The position numbers were made by a program, and so were the translations under genes. From Athripsodes cinereus (Eukaryota; Arthropoda; Insecta; Trichoptera; Leptoceridae): DNA of 64,000 bases. How positions within the stretch are numbered: the first letter of the stretch is position 1; each line of letters starts with the position of its first letter. The DNA lies in NCBI GenBank assembly GCA_947579605.1, contig OX388307.1, positions 11,385,237 through 11,449,236 on the forward strand, written 5' to 3'. The notes below the pieces were generated by a model. That model did no database searches. It saw nothing but the letters and a program-made list of their open reading frames with translations, and was not told the origin of the DNA. Below are positions 36,400-48,099 of the stretch, piece after piece.

Positions 36400-38480
36400 A
36401 GTTTTCATTAGGTATATTTTATAACTCTCACTAACACACTTACAAAAGAAATAATTCAAAGTTAACAGAAGACGTTTCTCTTAAGTTTCGTATCGCATTA
36501 TTTTAGGATACACTAACAACATTTATTATAAATCTCTCACTCCTTAATAAGTATAGGTATTACAATATAAACTGAGAATACTTACCAAAGGTGTTTATTT
36601 TATTTTAGCTATGCATAATAATGGCATTATATGACTACCAAATAATAATATGTTCCAATGTAGGTTCACATCTACTTCATAGCGTGGGCATAATAATATT
36701 TTCATCGTTGATCATCCATATTAGGTAAATGATATTTCAAACTTGCCTACAAAAATGTTAACAAATTTCATAAAGCCATAAATTAAATCGGCCGTTGACT
36801 TTACGAGCATACGGCAAGTACCTAATCATAAAATGATTTGCAAATTACAGTATTTAATATAATATATAGTAAGCCATCATACATACCTATGTGTTAACAC
36901 TCGTTACTATTAATAGGCCACGTCGTCATTACCATATAAGCATTAATTTACGATACCACAGCTACATAAATGAAAAGGCAAAACTTCCTATAATACCTAT
37001 CCAGTTCCGGATCGACCATAAAAGAAATAAGCTCGATGCTGTTTCGTGTATAATATTCATTATAAGCAAATACTCTCTTCCACATCCAATACTGCTGAAG
37101 ACGTAAAATTTCAACTTAGACACTACCTCAGAAGCTCAGAACAGACAAAAGTCTAGTAAAACAGTTAATTCCATATCTTATTATCATTTTTAAAACTCGT
37201 GTATATAATAATAATAATAAAATGTTTATTTATCAAAATAAAAATTACAGGATATTATAACATTATAATATAGGTACATATTCTAGTAATAACAATTTTC
37301 TTCTTTTAGTAACATCATCATTGTACCTTTTTTTTTATATAGATCAAGAAAAAAGGGTACGTTTAGTTATTTAGAGTTTTCTAGTTAGATATTATTGGAA
37401 ATAAAATAATTAAGTATGTGAGTTTAAATGTACATAGAAATTGCTCTATATTTTTAAATAAAAATACGACGAAATAGTTATGTACGTTTAATATTCAATC
37501 TGCCAATCATTTATCAATTGGTGAACATACTTTAAAACTAAGAATAGGAATCCTAAAGAAGGGCCTAGTAAGAAAATACATAATTCCCTCTAAATAAATA
37601 TTTTTACTATAGGTATTATTATTTCTATTAAAGTATTTTTTGTTGAGTATCAGACGACCTAGTATTTGTCAAATAAACAAAAAAATAAATAATCCAACTT
37701 ATTTCATATATTCAACTATGCGACTGATATAGATGAAATATAATATTATTATTACGTAGATATATTCCTTAAATTCTATATAATATAAATTGAAGTGAAT
37801 AAGTGTTATTTATACAATGTTATGTAAAAATATTATTATAATTTCAACACAATAAAACTTTCTGGACAAAGGTTTCGGAGCCCACAATGTCCTTATCAAA
37901 CTATAACTCATATTATATGAATACAACATAGGATATGCCTATATATTTACCTAGTATTGTACAGTTGCGAAACCTCCTAAACGAAATTTTCGAAAAAAAC
38001 ATATCGATCTATGTTTGTAGGTAACTATGTTCTATTTTGTGCAAAGTAAACAGAATAAAACTGTTCCTTGTTCATTTAAAATATAATTTTATTTATCATA
38101 TGTTTACGGCGTAAACCTTTGACATGTTAATTATAAAACAGCAACAAATAGATATTTCAGACAGAACATAAATAAAAAAAATCACATAGGTAGGTACGTA
38201 TATATTATTATTCCTGAAACATCCACGGGTAAGGGAGGATACAACCCTTAATGAAAAAATACCTATATATTAAATCATAATAGTCGAGAATTTCAGATTA
38301 ATAGGAAAATTTTAATTTAATCGGTTGTTAGATATAGTAAATATGTTGGGTAAATTGAATGAAAATAATTATAGTGAAAGCAATTTAGTAAAAGAAATAT
38401 GTGATATAATAAAATGATGTAAGTTTGCCAGGTATTTGAAGTATTTTTGAAACAATCACTTTTAGTATTTTTTTCTAATA
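36400..38480. other. A+T-rich interval, no gene seen
   Basis: A TAA-repeat start at about 37207-37225, followed by aaaatgtttattta, may be a reverse LINE tail. Nothing else can be supported. Confidence 0.4.
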
Positions 38481-38498
38481 TGTTTTCTATCAAATAAT

Positions 38499-38638
38499 AC
38501 TATACTATACTATACCATCACGGCATATCCCACAAGTGGGGTAGCCAGCAGACCAACTGCATGTAAGAAACATGCAAGCTGTCCTCTCCGTGCCAATATA
38601 AAATCAAGACATTCAGGATGGGTGGCAAACCTCATCGC
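38499..38638 (-). mobile_element. SINE-like repeat 'family A', copy 2, with target duplication
   Basis: It is flanked by the 9-bp repeat tcaaataat (38490-38498 and 38639-38647). On the minus strand it begins gcgatgaggtttgccaccca, contains ggcacggagaggacagc, and ends ctaccccacttgtgggat, gccgtgatgg and TATAG units. The exact target duplication makes this the best-defined copy of the family (140 bp). No Pol III A/B boxes are evident. Confidence 0.8.
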
Positions 38639-38649
38639 TCAAATAATCT

Positions 38650-40380
38650 TTATTCCTTATAATACAGTACAGATGATTGACTGCAAAGAAAAAATAACGA
38701 AAATCTCTTATATATTATCTTCGATGAAAAGATGAAGCGATGAATTTGTAGATAATGTTTGGCGGTGTAAATGTTGTATGTGACACAGTTTTATAGGTAA
38801 GGGGATCGAAAAATGTCCAGGCATAATTGAATTATTTTGTAAGCCGAGCGGCAAATACAGAGAAAAAAATGAAAAGAGTAGATCTCAAAATAATGTAATA
38901 TGTATAATAGAATAATTTTTATATATCATTATATTATATAATAGGTACGACTAGGTAGACGTTATTTACAATACTCTCTACAATAGGTACACCCACGCAA
39001 TTCGAACTCTAATCTATCGGATCTTTGGTCCAAATTGACCCTATCTATCTATTAGGTATAATGTCTTTGTGAGGCGGAAAACGACTGATTCTTATTTTAT
39101 ATGGAAACATTCATGCTATGTATAATTTCAATACCTATAAAAAAATCGATAGATATTTTTCAAACACAACTTCGTCGAAATATTGTATGACAAGCTGTCA
39201 TTATTTTCTACTGTTAAATATACCTATACAAAATTATTAAATAACATGTTATTATAGACTCATAGGGTTAATATTATAATTATTATTTGCTAATTTTGTA
39301 AATAACCTATCAATTTATTCTACTATTATTTAAGACTTTTCATAGTTTTTTTTATGCGTCATTCATTTTATTCAAGACTTGCGTTTCATGATATTAATGT
39401 ATTTAATTTGATGGAATAGGTAAATGATTGTCACTGAATGTTCTCTAAGTTTTTATGTTCCTTTAAATTTGAGTATAATAATTGATTCTTCTTCTTCTTT
39501 CTGTGCCATGTCATGTATTACATTAGTAGTGTAAAATCTTATTTTTCTAAATATACGACTACAATTGCAAAAAAATAACAAAATTACCCAAGGCGATATA
39601 ATCCATTATTAAATTGTTGTAAGGAAGGAAATAGAATAAAGATTTGTACATAATAATAATTGTACGTAAAATTACTAATATTACAGTAGGTAAATGTCTT
39701 TTGTTAAATTGTCAATAGTTATCTTATCATTGTTAACAAAAATACCACTGTCAGTCGAGATGTCCTCAAAAATCGGCAATCTCTCTCAATAATCCAACAA
39801 TATGTCGGTAAGAAGTTTACAAATCAACAATGGTTATTTACCTTGGGTAATCTGATGACAATGCAAAGATTTGGACAAAATAAGCTAAGCATAAAATTTC
39901 TCACAGTCAACATACATACATACCTACGTACGTATAAGACATGTGCGTTATACCTATCCCACAAAACGGGAAGAAGTAATGTTGAACATAACTGCAAACT
40001 TTACACGTTATATTTTGACCAGCTTCCTTCAGCAATTTTCCATGGAATGCTTACATGTTACCTACAACATTAATAATTATGTTAGGTATTTAGAAAAGTA
40101 ATGCCTACGTCTGTATTTCCTTTTCTAGATTCATCTATTACTGATATAGTTTCGTGAAAATTTAATTAAAATCAAGCCAAATGACAATATTATCCATACC
40201 CACTAATATATATCATTAAGTGTTATGAAATATTAATGTCACCTCACTTTCGATTCGCAGATCTGATATCAATTATAAAGGTCAGTCATAGACAGTTGTG
40301 TATAAACATCAGGTCCTGGCGACACTAAAACTAACAATAATATAACAATATAAAATATTTCACGCTTCTATAAACATATC
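38650..40380. other. A+T-rich interval, no gene seen
   Basis: No coding frame with recognisable content and no bounded repeat. Confidence 0.4.
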
Positions 40381-40387
40381 AAGAGAA

Positions 40388-40508
40388 TGGCCCCCAGTTG
40401 TGTTTGGAGCGCGGGGTCCGGCGGCCCACACCTAGAGCGGGCCCCTTTGTCACAGGCACCGCGGGGCGCCCCGCCCGCCCCAGGCTCTGCACGTCGAGGG
40501 GCCCTGTA
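40388..40508. other. Isolated G+C-rich island
   Basis: About 120 bp of very G+C-rich sequence (gcggggtccggcggcccac, gcggggcgccccgcccgccc) in otherwise A+T-rich DNA, with sharp borders. A 44-codon frame from the ATG at 40388 is Ala/Pro/Gly-rich and probably not a gene. It may be a fragment of a G+C-rich dispersed repeat. I do not recognise it. Confidence 0.6.
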
Positions 40509-41533
40509 CTTTATAATATAAACGATTATAATAATTGATGGCGATATATTATGTTGACTTTGTTATAAATATATCATTACTTATTTGTAATAAATCAATT
40601 ATATCGATATCATTGTTATAAGTTTATTAAGAAATATCCTCGCTAACTAGATGGATGATGTTCTTTGTTAGACACGCAAAGATCCTGAAACATTCACGGC
40701 TATCTATCCAACACCTCAACAACATCGTACAATATTATATCCTTGTTATCTATTTGATCTTATTTTAATAGTAAACAATTTTGAAGAAGGTTTTGTTCTT
40801 GTAAATCACGAATCTGACTGGCGTATTATATAATATATAACATAAAAACAGAACAGTAGGTATAGGTACACTATAATATAATATAAGCCCAAATCTCAAA
40901 CCGAAGATAAATTAGATATTTGTATTCAGTCAACAGATCTGACAAATTACATTTTTTGTGTCTTTTTACATCACGTGATAATTTCTAAACGTCATTTACT
41001 TTTTTCGGTTCCCCTTTTATAAATAATGATCTTCAGGGATTAAAAATGCATTATATTAGCTATGTGTACCTTCTTATGCGAGTAGCAGTAGGTACATACA
41101 TTCCAGCGCTGGAATTGTTGATTGTATCCAAACGTAAATACCTTCACCATAGGTTTTATCTCACGATGATGTCGTAAACTGTTTGGCTTAGTGATAATAA
41201 CTTACATGACGACAGGTTCAAATAAAATTAACACCAAAAATATTCCGAATATATATATACCTACCTAATAATCTCTCTCTTTGTACATAATATTTGGTTT
41301 TCGAAATTTTGCAAATAATGATTATATTTGAACTTAAGACCCAATGTAGGTATATAAATAATGAGTAGTTTTCATTATTTGTGACGTACCTATGTATGTA
41401 CTTGAAATAAAGACTTTGAAATATAAATGTTATATAAACGGATCTCGAAATGATTTTTACAGTTATACTGCATTATTTTCCATCAAATGTTGTCGATATC
41501 TGTTAAATAATTTAACCTAAACAAAGAGTTTCA

Positions 41534-41818
41534 TTAAAAATAAAGGAATGAAGTCACATTAACCGCTAAAATAAAATACAACTTAGCGCCTTGAATTATC
41601 CACGGTAATTTTTTCTCGAGCCGAGATGGGTCAACCATAATGTTGACATTTATATCTCTATAAAATATACCATAATAACGCAAACACGATACAGAGACCT
41701 TATACGTTACCTGGACCTGGACCCTAACATTGACATCATCACATGTCCAGATTTCGTTTGATAAAACATTATCTTCATATGAATCTGACATTAATTTTGC
41801 GATCTGTTTTAAACTCAT
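41534..41818 (-). CDS. Unrecognised short ORF, possibly a first coding exon
   Basis: An ATG at 41818 opens a frame of 94 codons. The first 36 residues (MSLKQIAKLMSDSYEDNVLS and on to DVNVRVQVQ) look more protein-like than the rest. They are followed by a GTAACG that could be a donor. I know no homologue and found no downstream exon, so it may be chance. Confidence 0.2.
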   Translation of the reverse strand: MSLKQIAKLMSDSYEDNVLSNEIWTCDDVNVRVQVQVTYKVSVSCLRYYGIFYRDINVNIMVDPSRLEKKLPWIIQGAKLYFILAVNVTSFLYF

Positions 41819-42108
41819 TATCTTCTTAAAATATTACCGATTTTACATTTTCAAATAAAGATATTTAAATACTATACACAATATTATTATTCTGTTATTA
41901 TCTTTTATATATATTATATTCCGATGTCCTTATATGTCATTTCTTAAAGCTCTAATAACATTACACCAAGATGCTTCAAGTAATCCGTAATATATTATTT
42001 CATAAAGTTTTACTTATCTTTACCCACCTTCAAATTATTACAGCACACTTTGTGCGTTAATTTCATATTTTTTCGAAAGTAGATTATATCTTCTTTGTTG
42101 TCGGTCCC

Positions 42109-43203
42109 TCAGTGCTGAGGATCGTGACCATCATTTGTATAGGTGTGCACAAAATGCTTCCAGCGATTTCGATCTTCCGCTCTTCGCAGCGCCTCATGCA
42201 AGGTCCCCCCCGTAGCCCCCTTCACCTGCTCACTCCATCTCATTGGTGCGCGCCCCCTAGATCTATTGCCCTCCACACTTCCAGTCAAAACAAGTCTCTC
42301 CAGGTTGTCTGGTCCTCTCCGTGCGATGTGCCCAAAGTACTGCAGGACACGGCGCATGCATATGGTGGACAACCGTTCCTTTATATTCAGTTCTTCGAGA
42401 ACGGACGAATTTGTTCTATGTGCTGTCCACGGTATGCGCAGCAGACGCCTCCAGCACCACATTTCGAAGGCATCTATTCTAGCACGTTCTCGAGATTTGA
42501 TTGTCCAGGTTTCGGCTGCATACAAGAATATGGAAAATACTAGTGACTTTACGAGTCTGATCTTCGTAGGTAAACTTATGTTTCTATTTTTCCATATCTT
42601 GTCCAAGTTTGTCATGGCACCTTTAGCCATCTGGATTCTTCTGCGTATTTCTTTTTCGCATGTACCACTGTCATTTATAAGCGAGCCTAGGTAAACAAAC
42701 TCTTTTATGACTTCTAGGTCTCTGAGTTGCACTGACTCATCAAGCACTCCCTGTCGGTCGATTAACATAACCTTGGTTTTGCTGTGGTTGATACGTAGCC
42801 CAAGTTTTAAGCTCTCTTCTTCTACATGGCGAAACAATTCCATCATTTCGGATACATCGGATGCTACCAGTGTTGTATCATCAGCAAACCTCAGGTTACT
42901 AATTCGACGACCTCCAATCGCAACGCCACCTTGCCAGTCCTCCAGCGCTTTCCTCATTATATATTCTCCATATATATTAAAGAGTTTGGGAGAGAGGATG
43001 CAGCCCTGGCGCACACCCTGTTCAGTCCTGAATGGTGCAGATAGCGTGTCTTCCATGCGGATCCTGGATGATCCCTCTACATATAAATTTTGTATAAGAG
43101 AAGCCAGATGTGCAGGTACACCCATCTCCAAAAGAACTCGGATCAAGTCGTTCCATTTCACGCAGTCAAATGCTTTGGCGTAATCTATAAAGCAGAGTAC
43201 TGT
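42109..43203 (-). CDS. RTE-like LINE reverse transcriptase, palm/thumb and C-terminal region
   Basis: The frame is intact from the inversion junction to the stop at 42109-42111. It contains the RT blocks CFIDYAKAFDCVKW, EQGVRQGCILSP and the catalytic box RFADDTTLVAS, then the RTE-type tail EFVYLGSLINDSG, FEMWCWRRLLRIPW, SVLEELNIKERL and FGHIARR, ending DGHDPQH. Residues upstream of CFIDYAK in this frame come from the antisense of the inverted part and are not real. The intact frame suggests a recent insertion. The N-terminal RT and endonuclease portions are not on this strand. Confidence 0.88.
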   Translation of the reverse strand, partial: TVLCFIDYAKAFDCVKWNDLIRVLLEMGVPAHLASLIQNLYVEGSSRIRMEDTLSAPFRTEQGVRQGCILSPKLFNIYGEYIMRKALEDWQGGVAIGGRRISNLRFADDTTLVASDVSEMMELFRHVEEESLKLGLRINHSKTKVMLIDRQGVLDESVQLRDLEVIKEFVYLGSLINDSGTCEKEIRRRIQMAKGAMTNLDKIWKNRNISLPTKIRLVKSLVFSIFLYAAETWTIKSRERARIDAFEMWCWRRLLRIPWTAHRTNSSVLEELNIKERLSTICMRRVLQYFGHIARRGPDNLERLVLTGSVEGNRSRGRAPMRWSEQVKGATGGTLHEALRRAEDRNRWKHFVHTYTNDGHDPQH

Positions 43204-43205
43204 TG

Positions 43206-43877
43206 GCACAAGAGAGTAAAGAATGCATGCAGAGGAGACAAAAACACACAAATTAATTCTATATGTACAGAAATCGAAAAGCATGCCACAAATTGTCATA
43301 CCAAAGATCTGTTCAAGAAGGTTAAAGTTTTGACTAACAACTTCAAACCAAAAACTTGGCTTGTAGAGGATGAGGACGGAAGCTTAATATCTGAACACGA
43401 CAAAGTCCTAGAGAGGTGGAGGAAATACAGTCAAAATCTTTATAAGAACAATGACCAACAACCCAACAACAGAGTGGACGCATCTTATGATAAAGAACCA
43501 GATATTATGCTAGAAGAGATAGAAACTGCAATTCATAGACTGAAGAACAAGGCAGTAGGTGGCGATGGTATCCCGGCTGAACTCATCAAGAACATGGGCA
43601 AAGAAGGTACACGCATGTTACACTTATATGCCAGAAAATATGGAGAACTGGACAATGGCCAGATGATTGGACAGAAACCTTGGTTATCCCTCTACACAAA
43701 AAAGGATCCACACGCAAATGCGAAAACTACCGTACCATTTCGCTACTCTCTCACGCAAGCAAAATCATGCTGGACATATTGAATAAGAGATTAGCAGCTT
43801 ATATTGACTGGCAAATAGCACCAGAGCAGGCCGGTTTTGTACCGGGGAAAGGTGCCAGAGAACAAATTCTTAACATG
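43206..43877 (+). pseudogene. Inverted 5' segment of the RTE-like LINE (connector and N-terminal RT)
   Basis: The strand encodes IEKHATNCHTKDLFKKVKVL, a LERWRKYSQNLY stretch, LEEIETAIHRLKNKAVGGDG and IPAELIKNMG. A frameshift near 43660-43690 then leads to VIPLHKKGSTRKCENYRTIS, LSHASKIMLDILNKRL and QAGFVPGKGAREQILNMRL. These are the linker and RT motifs 0-2a that belong upstream of the minus-strand part. The frameshift and inversion make it nonfunctional. Confidence 0.8.
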
Positions 43878-43887
43878 AGATTATATA

Positions 43888-44155
43888 GGGAAAGTATTAA
43901 CTATCCCTGATTAATTTCCTTATAAAAAATAATGAACTTGAATGTGTGAAAAGTGAATCTTTGGCAGATACACAAAGATTAGGTACTAATTATAAACATA
44001 TCAATCGATTCTTTTTTCGAAAGTAGATTATGGGAAAGTATTAACTATCCCTGATTAATTTCCTTATAAAAAATAATGAACTTGAATGTGTGAAAAGTGA
44101 ATCTTTGGCAGATACACAAAGATTAGGTACTAATTATAAACATATCAATCGATTC
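43888..44155 (+). repeat. Perfect 144-bp tandem duplication beside the LINE insertion
   Basis: The 124 bp at 43888-44011 recur without change at 44032-44155, and the 20-bp linker ttttttcgaaagtagattat (44012-44031) also occurs at 42068-42087 on the far side of the LINE. So the order is linker, LINE, unit, linker, unit. Confidence 0.95.
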
Positions 44156-44159
44156 TAGC

Positions 44160-44990
44160 AAAACAAAATACCTTTAAGCATTAGGTATTTCAGAACACTC
44201 TACAATATAATAGTAAATATTATTTACCTGCTTATATGGTTTGAAATACATTCATTGTATTAATTTCATTAAATAAAATCGAAAATGTCATGAATGAAAA
44301 ATTAAAAAAAAAGTATTCATTCCTTTATCACGTCGTTTTACGTAACGTGTCGTACAAATTCCATTTTATTGTAAAGTCACCGCATACTTTAAAGGCTATT
44401 GTAACGAAAATATTTTGGATAAAAAGCTTCATTTCAAATAAATAAATGGACATATTATATTGTATATTATGTATAATATGCCCAGATATATATATATATA
44501 TATATATATATTCATCCATTTATTGTCCGTATTATTATTTTTCAAAACTCCCACAATCGGACCACCAGAACACCTGGTAATTACCAGAGGACATTGATGT
44601 GTTATAAAAAAGTCTTTCTCTTTTTAAATACAAACTAAAATTATCAATATGATTCCTCGTACATTTTGATAAAGATTTCTTTAATTCGGTGATATCACAT
44701 TCCGGTAGTTATAAAGAGGTCTACCTAATGCGTGAAGCCAGACAAATCAAATATTTTGTCTTCACGCCATATTTGGTGGCACGTCTTAATTTATGGTCGC
44801 AGGGACTCTCGTAAGGAAGAGAAACTTTATTTTGTGTGAAAAAGAATAATGACGCATTAGTTTCTGAACATTCCAACATTAAATTATAACATACTTATCA
44901 CCTCTTCACGGGCATTGAGTAGCTACATTAAACTTACAGTGTGGAAAATTATCTGATATGATTTATGATAATATAAATCCATAGTAATTA
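44160..44990. other. A+T-rich interval with a TA microsatellite
   Basis: A TA run occupies about 44485-44511. No gene is supported. Confidence 0.5.
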
Positions 44991-44992
44991 AT

Positions 44993-45115
44993 AAAATAAA
45001 AAATAAAATAAACTTCATTACACCTAAAAATATTAGTATATAAGGCAAGTTTATTGCTTTACGGCAATCTCCAACAACCGACCAAAGTTGAAAGATTGCA
45101 AATAAATTTCAATGT
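44993..45115 (-). mobile_element. LINE 3' end with TTGCC/GGCAA hairpin and TTTTA tail (reverse)
   Basis: On the minus strand it reads ttggtcggttgttggagatt, gccgtaaagcaataaac and a TTTTA/TTTAT tail. This is the same layout as the 3' end at 34893-35170 and probably a sister family. Confidence 0.6.
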
Positions 45116-45119
45116 ACTG

Positions 45120-46595
45120 TACGTTAAGTTCTTACATAAATAAATAAATAATAATGATAATAAAATGTCAATAAAAATAATAAATAAAAATAGCAAAAAA
45201 TAAGTACATACATAAATATACACATACGTATGTATACAATAAAGGGGAGGGAAGCTATGGACTTAAGAGGAAGACACACTTAAATAAAATATCATGATTA
45301 GGTAAAATGGCGTTTAGTAGGTATATAATAAAAAAAACTCTGCCAAACTCTCCAATAGACCTTTATTGCTTATATGTGTGTGCAAGCCGGCTCGGAACCG
45401 ACTGTAGTCATTTTCTCTCATGCGCGTATAGATAAAGCATAAGACTCTCTCTTTCTTTGGACAAAATGAAGACTTCATACAAATATGAATTGTTCCTCAA
45501 TTGAAGGTTTTTTTTTTAATTTTAAAGCTGATTTTAATATTTGTTGAAAATATTTACGTGACCGTTCAATGCAAAATATTATTAGTCATTATTAGAAAAA
45601 AAATATATGTCGCTGTTCAACGTGGTATTAAAGCATAGTGATTCGAAAACGAAGAATTGATATTTAGTTCGGAATTTTTATCAACAAAAAAAAAACTATC
45701 CAAACTCAAAATATTACCATTCAATAGAGAAAGAATTGATCTATAACATATATTTTTTCCGTGAGTACATAACATTATTTAAGACGATTTAAAAAATATA
45801 AAAAGTAAAAACCATAAAAAAACCAGCATTTCGCGTTTTATGGGTCTTAAGAAGGATTATTGAGAGCAAGATAGTAATTTTTCAATCTACTTTTAAATGT
45901 GGAAATTGTAGGACCAAGTCTAACTATTAGATGTAAATCATTTCATAACCATGCTGGATGTATAGTAAAAGAAGCTGTGTAAAAGTTTCTATTTAATTAA
46001 AGTTATTGTCTATATCTGGTGTGGGAACAAAACCTTTTGTAAAATTTTCTTAAATAGAGTATTCCCCAGTCGGTGACCCATTCTAATGTAAACATTGATG
46101 AGAGTGTGTGATACTTGGTTGTTTGATCAGTGCTATAATACTCGTATGTTGACAAGAATCCGATAAGTACCTAAGTGGAACCAGCATTACCTATATGTAC
46201 ATGCAATACTACAATGTAAAGTAGATTGTTTGTGTGTGAAAAGAATAGTGGACACAACACTAGCATAATAATAGGAGATAGTTGACTCCTGTGTAAGTTA
46301 ACTGTTAGCAGGTCACACGTAACCACTGATTATTTGTACAAACATCAATAATATGTACCCATATGGAAGTATGGGAACCAAATGCCTCTCTGCATCCAGA
46401 AAAGATGGAATGTTATTTATAAGCCATCCCTTTTTTATAATGTAAATTTTAAAAGAGCTTCTGTATTCACACAACAACAAAAATGTTAACGCTTATTAAG
46501 GCTCATTCGTAGCATACCTACATAGTGAGATTTAAGAATCATATTCCTTACATTATTTCGTTATGCGTCTTCTTTTAAACAATGATTACTGTAGG
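45120..46595. other. Interval with weak LINE-like remnants, no gene
   Basis: Part of 45890-46120 reads like a decayed LINE C terminus (gtgtgggaacaaaacc, tattccccagtcggtgaccc) but no frame persists. Nothing else is supported. Confidence 0.35.
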
Positions 46596-47438
46596 TAGAG
46601 GGTTATTCCCGGGAATTCCCGGGAAATACCTTTAATTTTTATTTCCCGTTTCCCGGGAAAAAAGCCAAACATTTCCCGAGACAAAAAACAAATTATTAGT
46701 CATGCAGATTGTCATACCGATACCGAAATCTTTGTTTAGTTAACTTAACTAATCGTGATTTTTCCGTAACGTTTCGTTCTAATAGTCGTAATAAAAATGC
46801 AGTTTCATAACATATTATAACGCACTTATCAAATCAGCATTCATCACTTTATAAATCAAAATGATTAGAATAAAATAAAAAATAAAAAACATCGCTTAAC
46901 AAAAATAGATTGATTATTTATTTTACGTAGAAAAATCATAGAATTCTGACATGTGTTTGTTTCGGCCTGATGGTGCAGTTACTCAGTTTGATATTCAGAC
47001 AAATAGGTATACAAGCTTAAAAGGAATCCATAAATTTACCAATTTACATTTTTTTTTATTTCTATGGTATGGTTTTAATTTTTTATTAATGTAAAAACAA
47101 TATGAGAAAAGAAAAAAAATGTTTTCTATGAAACAGTCGAAATACTTATAATGCAAACAAATAAACGTAGGTACAAATACCACCACAATTTTATATTCGG
47201 ACACTATAGATAAACTTTATTTTTATGGCTTTTTCGGGGAATTTGGTCACACGCGTTGAGGAAGTATCATATCAATAAACTCTTAAATTGCAAAATCAAT
47301 ATTTATTTAACTTTTCCGTAAAACTTTCACAACTTCCAACTCAAATTTAATATTTTTCTTAATTATAATCCCGGGAAATTCATTTTTAAATTTCCCGTTT
47401 CCCGGGAACAAAAATAATCCGGGAAAAATTACCCTCTA
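46596..47438. mobile_element. hAT-like nonautonomous element (843 bp) with CCCGGGAAA subterminal repeats
   Basis: The ends are tagagggttattcccgg and the complement of tagagggtaatttttcccgg. They are flanked by the perfect 8-bp duplication actgtagg (46588-46595 and 47439-47446). Copies of tttcccgggaa cluster within 100 bp of both ends. The interior is A+T-rich with no transposase frame. The 8-bp duplication and TAGAGGG ends fit hAT. Confidence 0.8.
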
Positions 47439-47446
47439 ACTGTAGG

Positions 47447-47815
47447 TACACAAAATACAACTGGCTAGTTTGACTTATAACTAAAATTATTAATTTGGTT
47501 AATTATTCTGTTGATTTCTACATATAAAAAAAATATTATTATTGTTTTCATATTGCTTATTACTATAGTTTTATATTTTCACGTAAGTAGATAACCTTTG
47601 GTAAATAAAAATGAAAAACATTATTTTGTTCCTCTTAGTTCACTATTTATTCATTCCTGATAATGAACTTTTTCTTAATCCAATTTGATAGGAATATATT
47701 TTCTAAGATTTTCCTTCCATCGCAGTAGTGGATTTTCCACGCTCCCGATCTGATCTTTCATGGTCTAAATTCTACGTTAACCTTTGTCTGTTTTTCTTAC
47801 AACTTCAAAGTTCAG
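47447..47815. other. A+T-rich interval, no gene seen
   Basis: Right flank of the hAT-like element. No coding frame or bounded repeat can be supported. Confidence 0.4.
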
Positions 47816-47819
47816 TAAT

Positions 47820-47994
47820 TAGGCATGCTAACCAACCTGAGTGTATTGTTTTTATTGGCACGGAGAGGACAATCTGTGTGTTTATTACTTGCTGTTAGTC
47901 CACTGGCTACCTATGGCATCTGCAGGTAGAATTTCGGATAAATGGAAGTCTCCAGACTTCTGCGGCATACGGGTGGACGGTGGGTCTCCTTCAA
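47820..47994 (+). mobile_element. Chimeric repeat: SINE-like family A joined to an R1 3' UTR
   Basis: Bases 47820-47912 follow family A (ttttattggcacggagagga, then tccactggctacc). The sequence then changes within a few bases at ctatggc to the R1 3' UTR (gtagaatttcggataaatgg to gggtctccttcaa). The R1 terminus ccttcaa ends the unit at 47994. Confidence 0.6.
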
Positions 47995-48099
47995 TATTGG
48001 TTATTCCGATCCCAATAAAATTTTATTAATTTATTATACATTTATCTATATAGAGATATAATTTCAGTAATCGTACTCGTCTATTTGCTAAAGTATGAA

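Larger units (their letters stand above)
42090..43877 (-). mobile_element. RTE-like LINE with 5' inversion (twin-priming structure)
   Basis: The 3' half reads on the minus strand (43203 to 42109) and the more 5' part reads on the plus strand (about 43206 to 43877), meeting head to head near 43204. The 9-bp word agattatat flanks the composite (42081-42089 and 43878-43886). In protein order the plus part ends at GKGAREQILNMRL and the minus part resumes at LCFIDYAKAFDCVKW. This leaves only a small gap, as the twin-priming model predicts. Confidence 0.8.

Noticed and set aside
42143..43183. Several plus-strand frames over the RTE-like ORF
   Set aside because: They are antisense to an intact RT with a FADD box and all conserved motifs on the minus strand.
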